DNA of 64,000 nucleotides from Euglena gracilis (GCA_039621445.1 CP154956.1:3474730-3538729); one strand, 5' to 3'. Shown: positions 14,801-34,860, counted from the first letter of the stretch. Notes: generated by a model not told the origin, from the sequence alone. Translations and numbers: made by a program.

Positions 14801-15937
14801 TGCTTCTGAACAGCATCCATCGCATGAAAATCACCCGTGCCAAACTTCCACTTGCGTTAAAAACTGTGTTCTACAATGAAACCACTGAAAAATAAACCCT
14901 TCCCCCCCTCTTGGTGGAGGGGGCAAAATTCAACAAAAACCTGGTGGGGGTATATCGTCACGAAAGCGGTTGTTGGAAACAGAGGAGGCATAAAGAGGCA
15001 ACCACGTTCCTTCCCGCAGAGACGGCAGACCTGTGTTACCTCCCCTTGTCATACGACCGGGTTCCTGCAACCTGTGACCCGGGGGGTGGCCGTAAAAGGG
15101 GTGGCGTATGACAAGGGGGGGGGGTAAAAAGAACATATCTCAGGTGGCGCAGGGGAGGTGTCTGGGCCAGGCTGTTTTTTACCAACCCCGAGGGGGGGGG
15201 TCTGGAGTGCCCCTGAGTCTGCCAGGGAGACACTACCCCCCCCCCCCTGAGGGGGTCGGATTTCGGCCTGTGCCCAGGCACATTCCTTTGAAAATAGGCC
15301 ATTTTTGGCTCCCCGGCACCTTGGGCGCCGGGTCTGTGCTAGGGTACTTTTGGCCGTGTGCCCTACCCCCCCTGGGGGGTCGGATTTTTGTGCCTTGGAG
15401 TGCCTGCCTGCAGGTACCCCCCCCCCCCGGGGTGGGGTCGGCACCACCTTAAAAAACAGCCTCCCCCAGGAACTCTCCCCACAAAATAGGCCATTTCCCT
15501 TGAAAATAGGCCTTTTCTGGGCCTTCCGGCGCCTTCGGCACCGGAGTGCCTGCCAGGCACTTTTGGCTGAGTGCCCGACCCCCCCCCCCCCTGGGGTCGG
15601 GTTTTTGTGCCTTGGAGTGCCTGCCCAGGCAGGCTCCACCCCCCCCCCCCCCCCGGGGGGGGTCGGCACCCGACTAAAACACAGCATTGTCGGGGCAGTG
15701 CCTGGCTGCCCCCCAAAACCCCCGCCAGGGCGGCAGCCAGCTGTGCAGCTCCCGCTCGCTCTGCGCCAGCTGGAGGTCCCCCACCTCGTCGGGCTTCAAC
15801 GTGCCCAGCACGTACTGCACCGTGTCCCCGTCAGGCGTCCGCTGGGGTGCATATTGACAAATACAAATATTTGTAAAAATAATGTATTATTATTTAATTA
15901 TCTATTTAATTATTACATATTTTATTAGTTTTATTAT

Positions 15938-15970
<33 letters not shown>

Positions 15971-18900
15971 GACATATACATATACACATACATATACATA
16001 TACACATACATATACATATACATATACATATACCTATACATATACATATACATACATACATATATGCACACACATGTACACACGCACACACATTTACATG
16101 TACATATATGTAAATATTTAAGCAGCACGCTGTCTTTCGGTCTGGCCGTTTTTTGGGAGGGTTTTTTGTCCATGCCAAAAATTTTGGGTGCATTTTGGGC
16201 CATGCCACTGCTTATGGGGGAGGGGGTGGTGTACCCCCCCCCCTTGCTCCGACGCCACAGACTCCACAAAAAAAAAACGAAGTGCCCCAGGACTGGCCGG
16301 TGACAGTGAGGGTCAACACATTTCTGAGAGACCCTCGGCTGGGGGGAGGTCCAGCTGGCTGGCGGCCAAACACATGTTGGCTGGACTCCAGGGGACACTG
16401 TTCCGTAGGGGGGGGGATCGATACAGGTCCCGGTGCAGTGCCCCCCCCCCCCCTGCAAGGAGGCAAATACCTTCGCCCACCCCCTTGTCCAAGGCACGCC
16501 AATGTTCGGGGAATGTGTCGTTGACACGGGCCGACGGGGTTGTGTCAATGACATGGTGCGCCAACGCCGCTGTAATTTTAATAGTGTCCTGCGAAAATGC
16601 TGTTGGCACGGGGTGCGTACCAACATCACGGATTGTTTTGGACATGGGAGAGGGGGGGGAATGCATAAACCCAAATATTTTCATTGAAAACCCAAAACGT
16701 TTCTGTGCCCGTCCCTCCCTCTCTCGAGGACCCCCTCCCGCCGGGGGAGTTGCGTTGTGGGGGTTAAATTGTTTAAAAGTTTTAAAAAAATTTAAAAAAA
16801 ATTTAACCCATTTTGGGGGTTAAACTGCAAAAAAGCCCCCACAATGCCAGCAAATCGCGTGCCCCAGCCTCCCGCGAAGCACACAGCCCCACGGAAGCTT
16901 CAACAGAGCCACTGCAGCGGAGGCCTCGGCCTCGGCAGCGAACAGCCCCGCCAGGAAGTCCTGCACAGGGCGGGGCGGGCGGCGGGGCCGGGGGCCCCTC
17001 GCGCTGAGTACGGCGGGGTGGGGGCTTGTGCCCCTATTTTGCCCCCAAAGATCTTTTGGCCGAAAGATTTGGCCAAAATCTTTCGGCCAAAGGCGGCCAA
17101 AAGGTTTTGGCGGCTTTTGGCCAAATGGCCAAACGCGCCCCCCCGGCGCCGAAAATGCGGAAATTTTCGGCCAAAATCTGCTCATTTTTGGGCACTCTCT
17201 CGGGGCACTGGGGCACAAGAACTCGGGGCAGGCTAGAGTGCCCTGCCCCGAGGTCTCTTGTGTTTCTCGGGCTGAAACAGGCAGAAAAACACACGGAGAG
17301 GTGGTGGCCAGCAAGCAAAACCTCAAAGGATGTCCTTCGGGCAAAAAATAGCCATTTGATCTGCCATGGATCTGTTTAGAGTGTTCAACAAATGCAATAT
17401 GGTTTCCAGCCCGGGGGGGGGGGGGTTGTTTTGAACGTTGTAGCTGAGCGGAGTGCGTACCGGTATCATGGATTGAGGTAAGGGTCAGGAACAGGGCTAA
17501 ATATTTATGGCCTAAATTATTTCTAAATTTTTAAATGAGGCAAAATCAGGCCCAAAATTAAGTCTATATCCCTAACAATGGTCCCATTCTCCACTCACCA
17601 CAAGAAAATTGGTGAATCGAAGAAACCTGGGTGCCTGGGATAACCCCTCCCCCGTAACTGGAAAAACAAGCTGATTTTTCATCCACATGCCTGCAAAATT
17701 AACAGTGGACCCCAAAATGAAGGAAACCTTCCAATTTCTCTCTCTCTCTCTGTCCGAAGCGTGGATTGATTTCTAAGTCTGGTGTTTCTCCCTCTTCTGC
17801 ACAAAAAATTCCTGATTCTTACCAACATTTTGGCCAGAAGTTAGGTCCCCTTTTTGGAAGGTTTTTGAAAATGCGCTTTGTCTATGAAAAAAATGCTGGA
17901 ATTCGGCCTAAATTCGGCCTAAATCTGTCCGGAATGCGGCCTAACTTCCGCCTTAATTCCAAAAAAAAGCACACAATCCAGGAATCCGGTCAGAAACCTA
18001 ACCCTATTCCAACCAATAACGGGACAGACGCCGGCCACCCCATACGACCCACCCACCTGTACCCACCCCCCGGGAACCACCCTCCAGGGGGGGGGACCTA
18101 ATACCCTCCCCCCCGGTTCCTTTCGGTGTGTCATGCGTTCGAAACACCCCCGCATCAATACTAGTGGGCCTGGGGAGGCATCAGGCTGATATATGCCAAA
18201 TACACCTTATACACCTTAATAAAAATATAAACCTAATAATATATTTTATATAATATTATATTATATATTATTATATTATATATTTTATATATAATATATA
18301 TACATAAATATATATATATATATATAATATATATCTATATAGCAGAAATATTATAAATTATGTTTATCATTCAATGAATTAAATTCTGATAAAAAAATAC
18401 ATGAAAAAAAATGAAAAAATACAGAAAATTTTGGTCTCTCCATGCCCGACGGGCCACCGGGCGCATGCTGGAAATGCGGCGCAGCGCCGGGGCGGGGGTG
18501 CTCTTGCCGGGCGGCGGTAGGTCGTGCAGCGACGCGAACCCTGTGCCAGGCCGCGGCCCCAACATACCCCCCCCCATCAGGCAGAGTGAGGCAATGCCGG
18601 CAGGCGGAGTCTTGGCGTGCCTGCGACCCCATCGCATAACCCCCCCCCCCCAAATAACACCCCCCCCCGGTGTGTTCTTTGGGCACCCGAACTGGGCCCC
18701 CTGGGGGGGTGTTATTTGGGGGGGGGTTATTTTTACATAGAAAACCAAAGGAAAACAGGGGGGGGGGTGTTATTTCGGCGCTCGAAATCGGCCCCCGAGG
18801 GGGGGGTGTTATTTGGGGGGGGTGTCATTTGGGGGGTTCCCCCCCGAGGTCAACCCACCCACTCAAACACTCCTTTGCTTTCTCCCCAGACAACCCGGCC

Positions 18901-20943
18901 TCCGGCAGGGTTGGGCTGAGCTGTGGCACCCCCCCCCCCAGGGGTCCAGCGGCCCAAACCCACCCACCCACCCACCAACCCCTGTGGAGGTGGGTCTGCC
19001 CCCAGAACGGCGCTGCAAGTAGGGGTGCCACTTTGAACGGAGGGCTGTGTCAAAAAGCTGCGTCACGGAGCAGTGCTGCGGACAAACAGCAATGGCAAGC
19101 CTCCTTGGGCGAGTATTGGCCCAACTCACCACATTTTCAGAAAAAGCATCGTCTTGGTCATTGCTGTTGGTCTCCGTAGCAGAACCAAACAAATTTGTCG
19201 ATGCAAAGAATTTTGAAAACCTTTTGTGGGGGAGCTTCTTCTTTTTTTTTTTGGCAAAAGGCAAAATTCCTTTACGGCGCTTAAAAAAGGGCCCAAATAA
19301 CCTGGCAGGGGGGGCAGGGCCAAAAGTTCCATTAACCTGGCACCCCGCCAGGTTGTTTGGGGAGGGGGGTTAACAGTTTCTGAAAGGTGCATGGAAAGCA
19401 GTAGGAACCTTTCCAAAAATTACCACCAAAATTGTCAGCATACAATTCTGCCGGGGTTGGGCCAGGACACTGGTCGACAATGTGATTGGCTGGTGTGGAG
19501 TAGGAAGGTCCCGTCATCAGGCTTCTTCATACCCCCCACCCCAGGGTGAGGGGGTGCCTATGGGGTGCCTCCCCGTAGCAGGCACATCCCCCGAAGGGGG
19601 GGTTGGTTTGGAGCCCAGTGCCTGCTGACCAAGCCAACTCTTTCCTCAAAGAGACGGGAAAAAAAGAAAACAAAAAAAAAAAAAAAAAAAACAAAAACAA
19701 AACAAAAAAAAACCCCTTTTCCCCCCCCGCCGACCCCCCCTGCCCCCCCCCCCCCCCCCCCCCCCACCCCCCCACCCCCCCCACCCCCCACCCCTACCCA
19801 CCCCCCCTCCCCCCCCCCCTGCCGCCCCCTTTTTTTCACCCTGTTCTTTCTCTCGACGGCGGGGCTTGTGCTTCAACATTACCCACCCCAAAACCCAACC
19901 CCCCATGAGGGTCGAAAATGCTACCCCCCTGCCTGCCCATAGCACCCAGCCCCCCCCCCCCCGGGTGAACTTCCTGAGGAAGAAGCCTGCCCGTCGTGCC
20001 ATAATCGGGGACTGAATCGTGCCTGACGTTGGCAAGGTGGGACGACAATCTGGGCGAGCCCACGACCATCCAACGAACTGCCTCTGTCACTGGTGTGTGG
20101 TTTGCATAAACAATCCAGGTCCCAATGGAAGAGCTGTGGTGGGGGTGAACAGGCTTTTTTTTTATTATTAAAGAAAGGCCCCAGGGTCCTCCCCCCCCCA
20201 CCCAGCCCAGTGCGAGACCCCCCCCTGAAAAAAAAATTGGGCCTGTAAGGCCATTTTCCAAAAGAAATTTTGCTTCGCGCCGAAACCCACACCTGCCCTG
20301 GGGGGTCCAACCCCAGACTCACCCACCCCACCCCCGGCTGGGGGGGGTCTTCTGCTTCAAAAGAAGCCTGGTGGTGAAGAGGCTTTTTTTACCAACCTGG
20401 AGGGGATGAGGGTAGGCTGCTTTGTACTACGACATGCCCACCCGTACCCACACCCTGGCATAATATGAATGCATAGATAGATCTATATCTATATCTATAT
20501 CTATATCCATATCTATATCTATATCTATAACTATATCTATATCCATATCCATATTTATATCGATGATTATATATACATATATGGCAGCAAGATTCTACCT
20601 GCCCACCCCCCTCGGGGGGGTCCAAATAGAATCTCCAGGGGGTCAAAATAGATTTTTTTGCGTTAATGATGGAACAGGGTTAGGTGCGCGAGTTAGGCCT
20701 AAGGTTAGGCCTAACTTATAGACGGGTGTTAGGTGTACAAGTTAGGGTTAGGATTAATCCGAATGCGCGCACCTAACCCTACTCCATCATTAACGCAAAA
20801 AAAAATTGATCCCCCCCCTGGAGATTCTACTTGGACCCCCCGGGGGGGGGCAAGTAGAATCTTGCTGCCACAAATATATATATATACAGAGATATATAGA
20901 TATAGAGAGATAGAGATATATATATATATATATAGATATATAT

Positions 20944-20993
<50 letters not shown>

Positions 20994-21014
20994 ATATATA
21001 TATATATATATATA

Positions 21015-21058
<44 letters not shown>

Positions 21059-22298
21059 TAATTTAGGTGGAAACACACCTGGCAAAATGGACGGAAATTG
21101 CCCAGAAACCTGATGCAACTCATGACCTTGACCCAACTCTTACCATTCAACTAAATCTAAACTGAAATGTGACGAAAATGGCGAACCTGGATACACGTAT
21201 GGGTGATGTGCAGAATCTGGACACACTCCCAGACCATTCTTATAAAACCTATGCCGGAAACCCAATAATATAGAGCCCCCGAAGAACCCAAAGGGGTTGG
21301 TTGCGCTGCAAAGGAAAACAATAAAGAACATGATTGCTGACCAACCTCAAATCATTCCATTACCTGTTAAACTACCCTAATTTTAAGACCCCCCTGGGGG
21401 GGGGGGGCGGGGAACCCTAAAATCGGGCCGCCTAAGGCCATTTCCCAAAAAATTTTCGGCGCTTCCCTCTGAAACCCACTGAAACCCGGGCCGCTGGCCT
21501 GGGACCCCCCGCCGGGATCAGCCCCAATCCCACCCACCCACCCCCTCCAACCCTCGGGGGGGGGGGGGCTTCTGACTCACAGTGTTGACAAATCACAGGA
21601 GACCAAAATCACGGGACAAATATTACGAAAAAATCATGAGAAAATTCAATATTCAGAGCAAATGGTGGTAATTTTTCTGCAGTTGAAATGAAGCTTCAAT
21701 TGAACCTTCTTTTAAGAAGAAAAAAAACAACTCAGACTCCAGGAAGTGGTCAAAATACACCAAAAAATATACTTTGTCAAAATAGTCAAAATATACTTCT
21801 GGTGGTGTTTTAATGAGCTTTCATTTCACAATAAACCCAAAGAATCAACAACATTACATAACCCCGTCTATCTGTGTATGAATTTGACAGCCCTTGAGAG
21901 TCAACCAAAAAAACGGGGAAAAAAATTCCTGAGATATTTTGTGTTTGCGACCCTCCTTGGCGCTTGTCTATGACTCGGGCCCTGCTCGCCTAAGGGGATG
22001 TGGCGGTTGGGTTTCGGTGTCACCTGGGCTGGAGGTGGGGCACAACACACACACTGGAGTTGGGAGGGGCAGCCAATGCTAACCCCCCCCAAAAAAACAA
22101 GACCCCAGGTCTACTGTTTGGGTCCATTGCTGAAAATCCCGAGGGGGGGGTCTTATTTGGGGGGGGGGGGTTATGTTGAAAGTCAAACAGAAAGACACCG
22201 AGCGGCCTCACACCCAACTCAGGCTTCCCCCTTGCCCCCGCCCCCAAGCCCCCTCCCAGACCACCTTGGGCGACGGCACAGCCGTTGTCGTCAGCCAT
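2753..22298 (-). CDS. Gene A span: CorA/Alr/Mnr2-like magnesium transporter, 3' end missing
   Basis: Gene span assembled by eye from about 13 small GC-rich exons on the minus strand. The recognisable core is CorA-like. A WIDV strand (exon at 9.6 kb) is followed in phase by a segment with [19 protein letters not shown] and TLLVMRY (8.1 kb), as in the cytosolic funnel of CorA proteins. Then come a strand with VVISVH (6.6 kb) and helices with [16 protein letters not shown] (4.8 kb) and [15 protein letters not shown] (2.8 kb), matching the long stalk helix. Proteins of this family form pentameric Mg2+ channels. Two transmembrane helices and the GMN filter should follow but are not visible down to position 1, so the gene probably continues off the left edge. 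About 190 residues precede WIDV, a long N-terminal extension as in eukaryotic Alr/Mnr2 types. The CorA core assignment is fairly firm. Individual exon limits are not, and phase joins are noted per exon. Confidence 0.6.
3196..3306 (-). CDS. Gene A exon 13 (weak candidate, frame unresolved)
   Basis: A GC-rich island between clear exons. One frame reads [18 protein letters not shown], attractive for a CorA stalk, but it has an in-frame stop upstream with no AG between, so its 5' splice site is not explained. Another frame reads [14 protein letters not shown] between GACGCAG and CTCG|GTGTAC and keeps phase with exon 12. I cannot choose between them. Confidence 0.2.
3411..3597. repeat. Two ~91-bp tandem copies with CGCGA palindromes
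   Basis: GGTAATCACGATTCC(C/G)ATCG ... TTTCGC recurs at 3424 and 3514, with many TTCGCGAA/TCGCGA motifs. Confidence 0.6.
4701..4819 (-). CDS. Gene A exon 12, stalk helix
   Basis: Reads [20 protein letters not shown], then [19 protein letters not shown]. In CorA/Alr/Mnr2 the corresponding helix has the pattern hhxxLhDDhhxxYxxhhxxhxxxhDxxE; [24 protein letters not shown] fits it at every position. The acceptor could be any of several AGs between 4819 and 4834; 4819 keeps phase with exon 11. The donor is probably GGGG|GTGTTG. Confidence 0.6.
5600..5665 (-). CDS. Gene A exon 11
   Basis: From an acceptor GCGACGTTCAG the frame reads [20 protein letters not shown] then R, plus two bases before GTGCCC. 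The open frame extends upstream (RANGNATFS), and a second AG at 5708 is possible, but only the inner AG keeps phase with exon 10. It is an acidic linker, where CorA proteins have the loop before the long helices. Confidence 0.45.
5762..5892. repeat. GCGAACACATTCGCCAAAAT tandem repeat
   Basis: About six diverged ~22-base units in the intron upstream of exon 11 of gene A. Confidence 0.7.
6048..6460. repeat. ACAGGTTGGCCGGTACCGG minisatellite
   Basis: Repeats of TGACAGGTTGGCCGGTACCG, GGGACCCTGACAGTTTCCCG and GGCGGGACCCTGACAGGTTC. Single scattered copies occur at 4105-4170, 10698-10810, 33775-33860 and 61262-61320, so the unit is also dispersed. Confidence 0.75.
6578..6678 (-). CDS. Gene A exon 10, VVISVH strand
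   Basis: After CACAACAG the frame reads [20 protein letters not shown], then [13 protein letters not shown] plus two bases, with donor CTGCAG|GTTGGG. In CorA and Alr proteins the N-terminal domain ends with a strand of the type (I/V)-(I/V)-(S/T)-V-H followed by Pro residues, and [10 protein letters not shown] fits that position. Start phase 0 agrees with exon 9, and the leftover AG joins the next exon as a Ser codon. Confidence 0.55.
7017..7094 (-). CDS. Gene A exon 9 (candidate)
   Basis: After GTGCGTGCAG the frame reads [20 protein letters not shown] then DISSKL, 26 codons, with donor CTG|GTGACA. Phase is 0 at both ends and it joins exon 10 cleanly. Joining exon 8 requires a non-GT donor or an intervening exon that I could not find. 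Confidence 0.4.
8007..8160 (-). CDS. Gene A exon 8, CorA LHP/PK region
   Basis: Strongest diagnostic exon. After GGGGCAG it reads [20 protein letters not shown], then [20 protein letters not shown], then [10 protein letters not shown]. In CorA-family proteins the pattern F-x-LHP-x-T-x-x-D-x-L, then xxPK-x-E, then a hydrophobic strand marks the N-terminal alpha/beta domain. The PKTE and LLVMRY elements fit these positions. The 5' phase agrees with the WIDV exon. The 3' limit is less sure. AAGGA|GTGCCC leaves two bases, whereas a break right after the Lys codon (a GA donor) would agree with the next island. Confidence 0.75.
9486..9603 (-). CDS. Gene A exon 7, CorA WIDV strand
   Basis: Preceded by a strong pyrimidine-rich acceptor (CTTCCTCTTCCAG). 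It reads [20 protein letters not shown], then a Pro/Arg-rich stretch ending GLFGRP, 39 codons plus one base, with donor CGG|GTCCCT. The WIDV strand is a CorA landmark and normally stands some 10-20 residues before the helix that carries the LHP motif. The leftover G joins the AC at the start of the next exon as an Asp codon, keeping phase. The extra ~30 residues between WIDV and the next helix look like a lineage-specific insertion. Confidence 0.7.
11356..11427 (-). CDS. Gene A exon 6
   Basis: After AGTTGGCAG the frame reads [20 protein letters not shown] then VHRE, exactly 24 codons, ending GAA|GTCAAC. Phase is 0 at both ends, so it joins directly to the WIDV exon, which also starts in phase 0. 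It is a basic segment of unknown role in the N-terminal extension. Confidence 0.5.
12467..12714. repeat. (ACAT)n microsatellite
   Basis: About 250 bp of ACAT with a few ACAC interruptions near the left end. Confidence 0.95.
13626..13679 (-). CDS. Gene A exon 5
   Basis: After CCCGCCAG the frame reads [18 protein letters not shown], 18 codons to a GCG|GTGCCC donor in phase 0. The open frame continues as [14 protein letters not shown] to about 13580, where a GC donor is possible, so the exon may be longer. It resembles an amphipathic helix. Membership of gene A is inferred from strand and position. Confidence 0.45.
14155..14419. mobile_element. C/G-capped TA element (265 bp)
   Basis: Starts with a C-run followed by TTGTCGTACGACCGGG and ends GGTCGTACGACAAGGGGG..., between TA (14153-14154) and TA (14420-14421). 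The interior carries about four repeats of GCAACCTGCGACCGGGG. Same family as 26.7 kb, without the nested insertion. Confidence 0.7.
15039..15124. mobile_element. Short C/G-capped TA element (86 bp)
   Basis: CCTCCCCTTGTCATACGACC at the left and GGCGTATGACAAGGGG at the right, with TA on both sides (15037-15038 and 15125-15126). A minimal member of the GTCGTACGAC family. Confidence 0.65.
15720..15841 (-). CDS. Gene A exon 4
   Basis: Starts after GCACCCCAG and reads [20 protein letters not shown], then [20 protein letters not shown], 40 codons plus two bases before a GT in GGGGGTTTTG. The mixed charged and hydrophobic pattern and the codon-position GC contrast sharply with the flanking homopolymers. 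An internal GACGAG|GTGGGG donor would end the exon in phase 0 and suit the next island better, so the 3' limit is uncertain. No domain was recognised. Confidence 0.5.
15935..16075. repeat. (ATACAT)n microsatellite
   Basis: Hexanucleotide-like ATACAT repeat in the intron between gene A exons 4 and 3. Confidence 0.9.
16913..16960 (-). CDS. Gene A exon 3
   Basis: Starts after CCCTGTGCAG and reads [16 protein letters not shown], an alanine-rich amphipathic helix. The GCTGCA|GTGGCT donor gives phase 0, matching the next exon. A longer version to 16893, adding VALLKL before CC|GTGGGG, is also open but breaks the phase with the next island. Assignment to gene A rests on order, strand and phase only. 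Confidence 0.4.
18458..18540 (-). CDS. Gene A exon 2
   Basis: GC-rich island after CCTGGCACAG and before CCG|GTGGCC. It reads [12 protein letters not shown], then a Pro/Ala/Arg segment ending RRISSMRP, 27 codons after a two-base lead that joins the previous exon in phase. It is basic and Pro/Ser-rich, fitting a flexible cytosolic N-terminal tail. No domain was recognised. It ends in phase 0, as the next exon requires. Confidence 0.5.
18639..18727. mobile_element. Palindromic TA element (89 bp)
   Basis: Arms ACCCCCCCCCCCAAATAACA and the complement TGTTATTTGGGGGGGGGT, separated by about 35 bp, between TA (18637-18638) and TA (18728-18729). Nearly the same size and ends as the 22.1 kb copy. More GTGTTATTT-G-run blocks follow up to 18845. 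Confidence 0.65.
20463..21062. repeat. (ATCTAT)n and (AT)n microsatellites
   Basis: ATCTAT repeat at 20475-20570 and AT-rich dinucleotide repeat at 20871-21062, split by the foldback element. Confidence 0.9.
20582..20870. mobile_element. Foldback element in AT microsatellite (289 bp)
   Basis: Two ~105-bp complementary arms (TGGCAGCAAGATTCTACCTG... and its complement ending at 20870) flank a ~75-bp centre with TTAGG-type repeats (GGTTAGGCCTAAC, GTTAGGGTTAGG). It is embedded between an ATCTAT repeat and an AT repeat. It is a hairpin of transposon type; the exact target duplication is masked by the microsatellite. Confidence 0.65.
22082..22171. mobile_element. Palindromic TA element (90 bp)
   Basis: Begins ACCCCCCCC with AAGACCCC and ends GGGGTCTTATTTGGGG with a terminal GGGT, between TA (22080-22081) and TA (22172-22173). 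Second member of the ~90-bp family. It lies just downstream of the first coding exon of gene A, in intron 1. Confidence 0.65.
22265..22298 (-). CDS. Gene A exon 1 (probable start)
   Basis: ATG followed by codons for [11 protein letters not shown] plus one base, ending at CAAG|GTGGTC. The leftover G combines with the leading GG of the next island at 18.5 kb to make a Gly codon, so the phase is kept. The open segment extends upstream to a good acceptor-like CCCACAG at 22322, so the exon may begin at 22321 as part of a transcribed leader. A different frame of the same 57 bp is also open (GFCPGGPIW), so the start is an inference from the phase match and the typical MADD beginning. Confidence 0.45.
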
Positions 22299-23471
22299 AT
22301 GGGACCGCCCGGGCAAAAGCCCTGTGGGAGTGAAGGTCAGAAGCGGCGCTTTGGGGGGGGACTTGCGCTTTGGGGGGGGGGCAGAAGCATCCCATCTCTC
22401 TGGCTGCCACAATTATATGATACATATAAATATTATACATATGACGATAATAAAACAACAACAACAACAGCAGCAGCAGCAGCAACAACAATGATGATGA
22501 TAATAATGACATATGATATTATAGATCATGACATTACATATATACATATATAATGACATAATGATATGATTACATGGATGAAGAGGTTGTGGGTTTGCCT
22601 TTTTTATCTGGAAAAATCCTTCGCTCTCCTCCTGGGAAGTATCCTGACAAATTAGCAAGAACAATCCAAAAGACAAACTCCCAGGAGGCCTTGTGATTGA
22701 CTTTCGAACAAGCAAAATTAATCAACACAAGCCCCAACGTCAGAAATTCCAGAAATGGGCAAGAACCTCAAAAGGGGTGGATTACCGTGGAAGCTTCTGT
22801 CAAAAATAAAATAAATTTGCTCATTTTAACACCATCCCATTCTCATAATTTTGAACCTCGACAGCGATTGGCTCCATTTGAACAGGCCTGGGTGCTTCTC
22901 CCCAGCAGATAAAGCGAAGAAATCATGATATATCCAATAAGACATTGCATAATGTCCACCTGTGCTGAAGACGTCTTCGTTTCGAAATCCATTGCCCGTC
23001 TACGTGACGTTTTACGAGGGTAAACCAACAATTCTGGGGGAAAGCAAGAATGCTGGTTGCTATTTGGTCGTCAATCAACGCCGAAGAGAGGAAAATTTAA
23101 AAGAGGTTTTTGGAAAAGAATGGGGAAACCATTCAACAAATGCACTGGAATAATCGATCCCCAATGGATTTCAATCTCAGAAAGAAGACTCAATGCCGGA
23201 TCAAGATTAACATGGGAAATTTCGGAGCTGAGGAACTCTGCCTCACCTCGAACCTAGACCAAAATGGTGGGATACAAATTTTCTCACGCATTTTAGTTGT
23301 AATTACACTAGAAGAGGTTTGCTTGAGGGACTGCCTTCTACTTGCTATTATTTGCCATTTCAGGGCACGAAATACAAACCAACCGAAGGGAATGGGGAGG
23401 GCCATGCTGCCAAGTCGGCGTCAGTGGAGCGAAGTCGGTTGTATGAGACCTGTGGCAAAGCTTCGAGTGGG

Positions 23472-33545
<10,074 letters not shown>

Positions 33546-33599
33546 CGGGGCAGTCTCCCCTCACCCCAGCAACGCAGGCTGAATCATCTGGAGTAAGGG

Positions 33600-34860
33600 T
33601 GCATCTTTCGCTAAAAACACAGCACAGCTGAAGAGGCAAGCAAGAAAGCAGTCCAATGTGCCAGTGCACACTTCAAACTGTCAAGTTTCGACTGTTGTCT
33701 GTCCTCTGTGAGTTTTTCCGTGCTGCGTCGGTTGTAGCCACCCTGGCATCAGTCCATCCAATCCATTCCCCCAAGAAACTGTCTGCCACCTGACAAGTGT
33801 CCTGACAAGGGCCCCGGCTAGCACCCGGGGCCTGGCAGGTTGCCCAGGCAGGATCCTCGGGCGTACCGTTTCCACGGGATCAAAGGGGTTAACCTGACTG
33901 CCTAAACATCTCCAAAAAAACGCTGCTTGTTTTAGACAGCCGCTGGACAGCAAGTGCAAGTGCAGAACCGTGCAGATTCTAAGCCAACACCAAACCCCCC
34001 CCCCCCCCCGCAATCGGTCATAAACAGGCTTTTCTAGCTTTTGTTTAAGGATCTTGGGAGGGGTCCATCCAGGAGGGAGGCACCTAAACCCTGTACACCC
34101 TCCTTACATTGAAGCCCGAGCCCCCCCCCCCCCCGGGGTACTGCAAACCCTTGAGCAGAAGCCTGGTCACAAAGCACACCTTTAAACATACCCGGCACCG
34201 ACCTTGTCAATACTTCCTTCTGGCACTTTGCGCCGAAATTTATTGTCAATTCCATTTTTTTTTTGCCCCAAAATGCCCAAAATTTGGCACTTTTGGCCGT
34301 TTTGGGGTCAACATTTTTCGGACACCTGAACGGTGCCACTGTTTGGGTGGGGGTTGTCCCCCCCTCCTGGACCGGAGGAGGGGGTCCGACCCCCCCACCC
34401 TGGCCCACCCAGCCCTGGCGTCCTCGACTGCAGCCAGTCTAAATTTGGCAAGTGGAAATCCTAGTGGACCCCCTGGGAGTAGAAATTGAAAAAAAACCAG
34501 CAACCGGCACGAAACGCCGGAAAAATTCCCCAAAACCTCCAAAAAACCCATTTTTGGCAGGTTTCAGCACAATTTGGATCTTTCAGCACAAAAAAAACAC
34601 ACACAGCAAAAACCCGATTTTCAACTTGGCATGCAGTGCTGGAGGACCCCCCCCCAGGGGAGGGTGGGTCCTAGCTGGTGGCTTCTCCAGTAGCTGGTAA
34701 AATGGCTGGCTGCCACCTGCCAAGGGGGGTCAGACGACCCGGGGAGGGGTACCTGGGACCCCCCAAAAGGGCAATTTTTTCTTACTCTTGAATTTGTTTT
34801 TAAAAGATGCAGAAACTACTTCTGTGTGGGCGTCCAAATTTACAAAATCGGAGTGATGAG
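33600..34860. other. Upstream of gene B, no promoter recognised
   Basis: Contains a dispersed CCTGACAAG/GGTTGCC repeat copy near 33.8 kb, C-runs at 33995 and 34120, and GGCACTTTTGGCCGTTTTGG-type short repeats. I see no convincing TATA or other promoter element. Confidence 0.4.

Larger units (their letters stand above)
19200..22000. other. Intron-like repeat-rich stretch, no exon seen
   Basis: An A-run followed by a long C-run (19657-19825), microsatellites, the foldback element and AT-rich sequence at 21560-21960. An oppositely oriented G-run/T-run block of similar make-up stands at 47764-47855. Confidence 0.6.
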
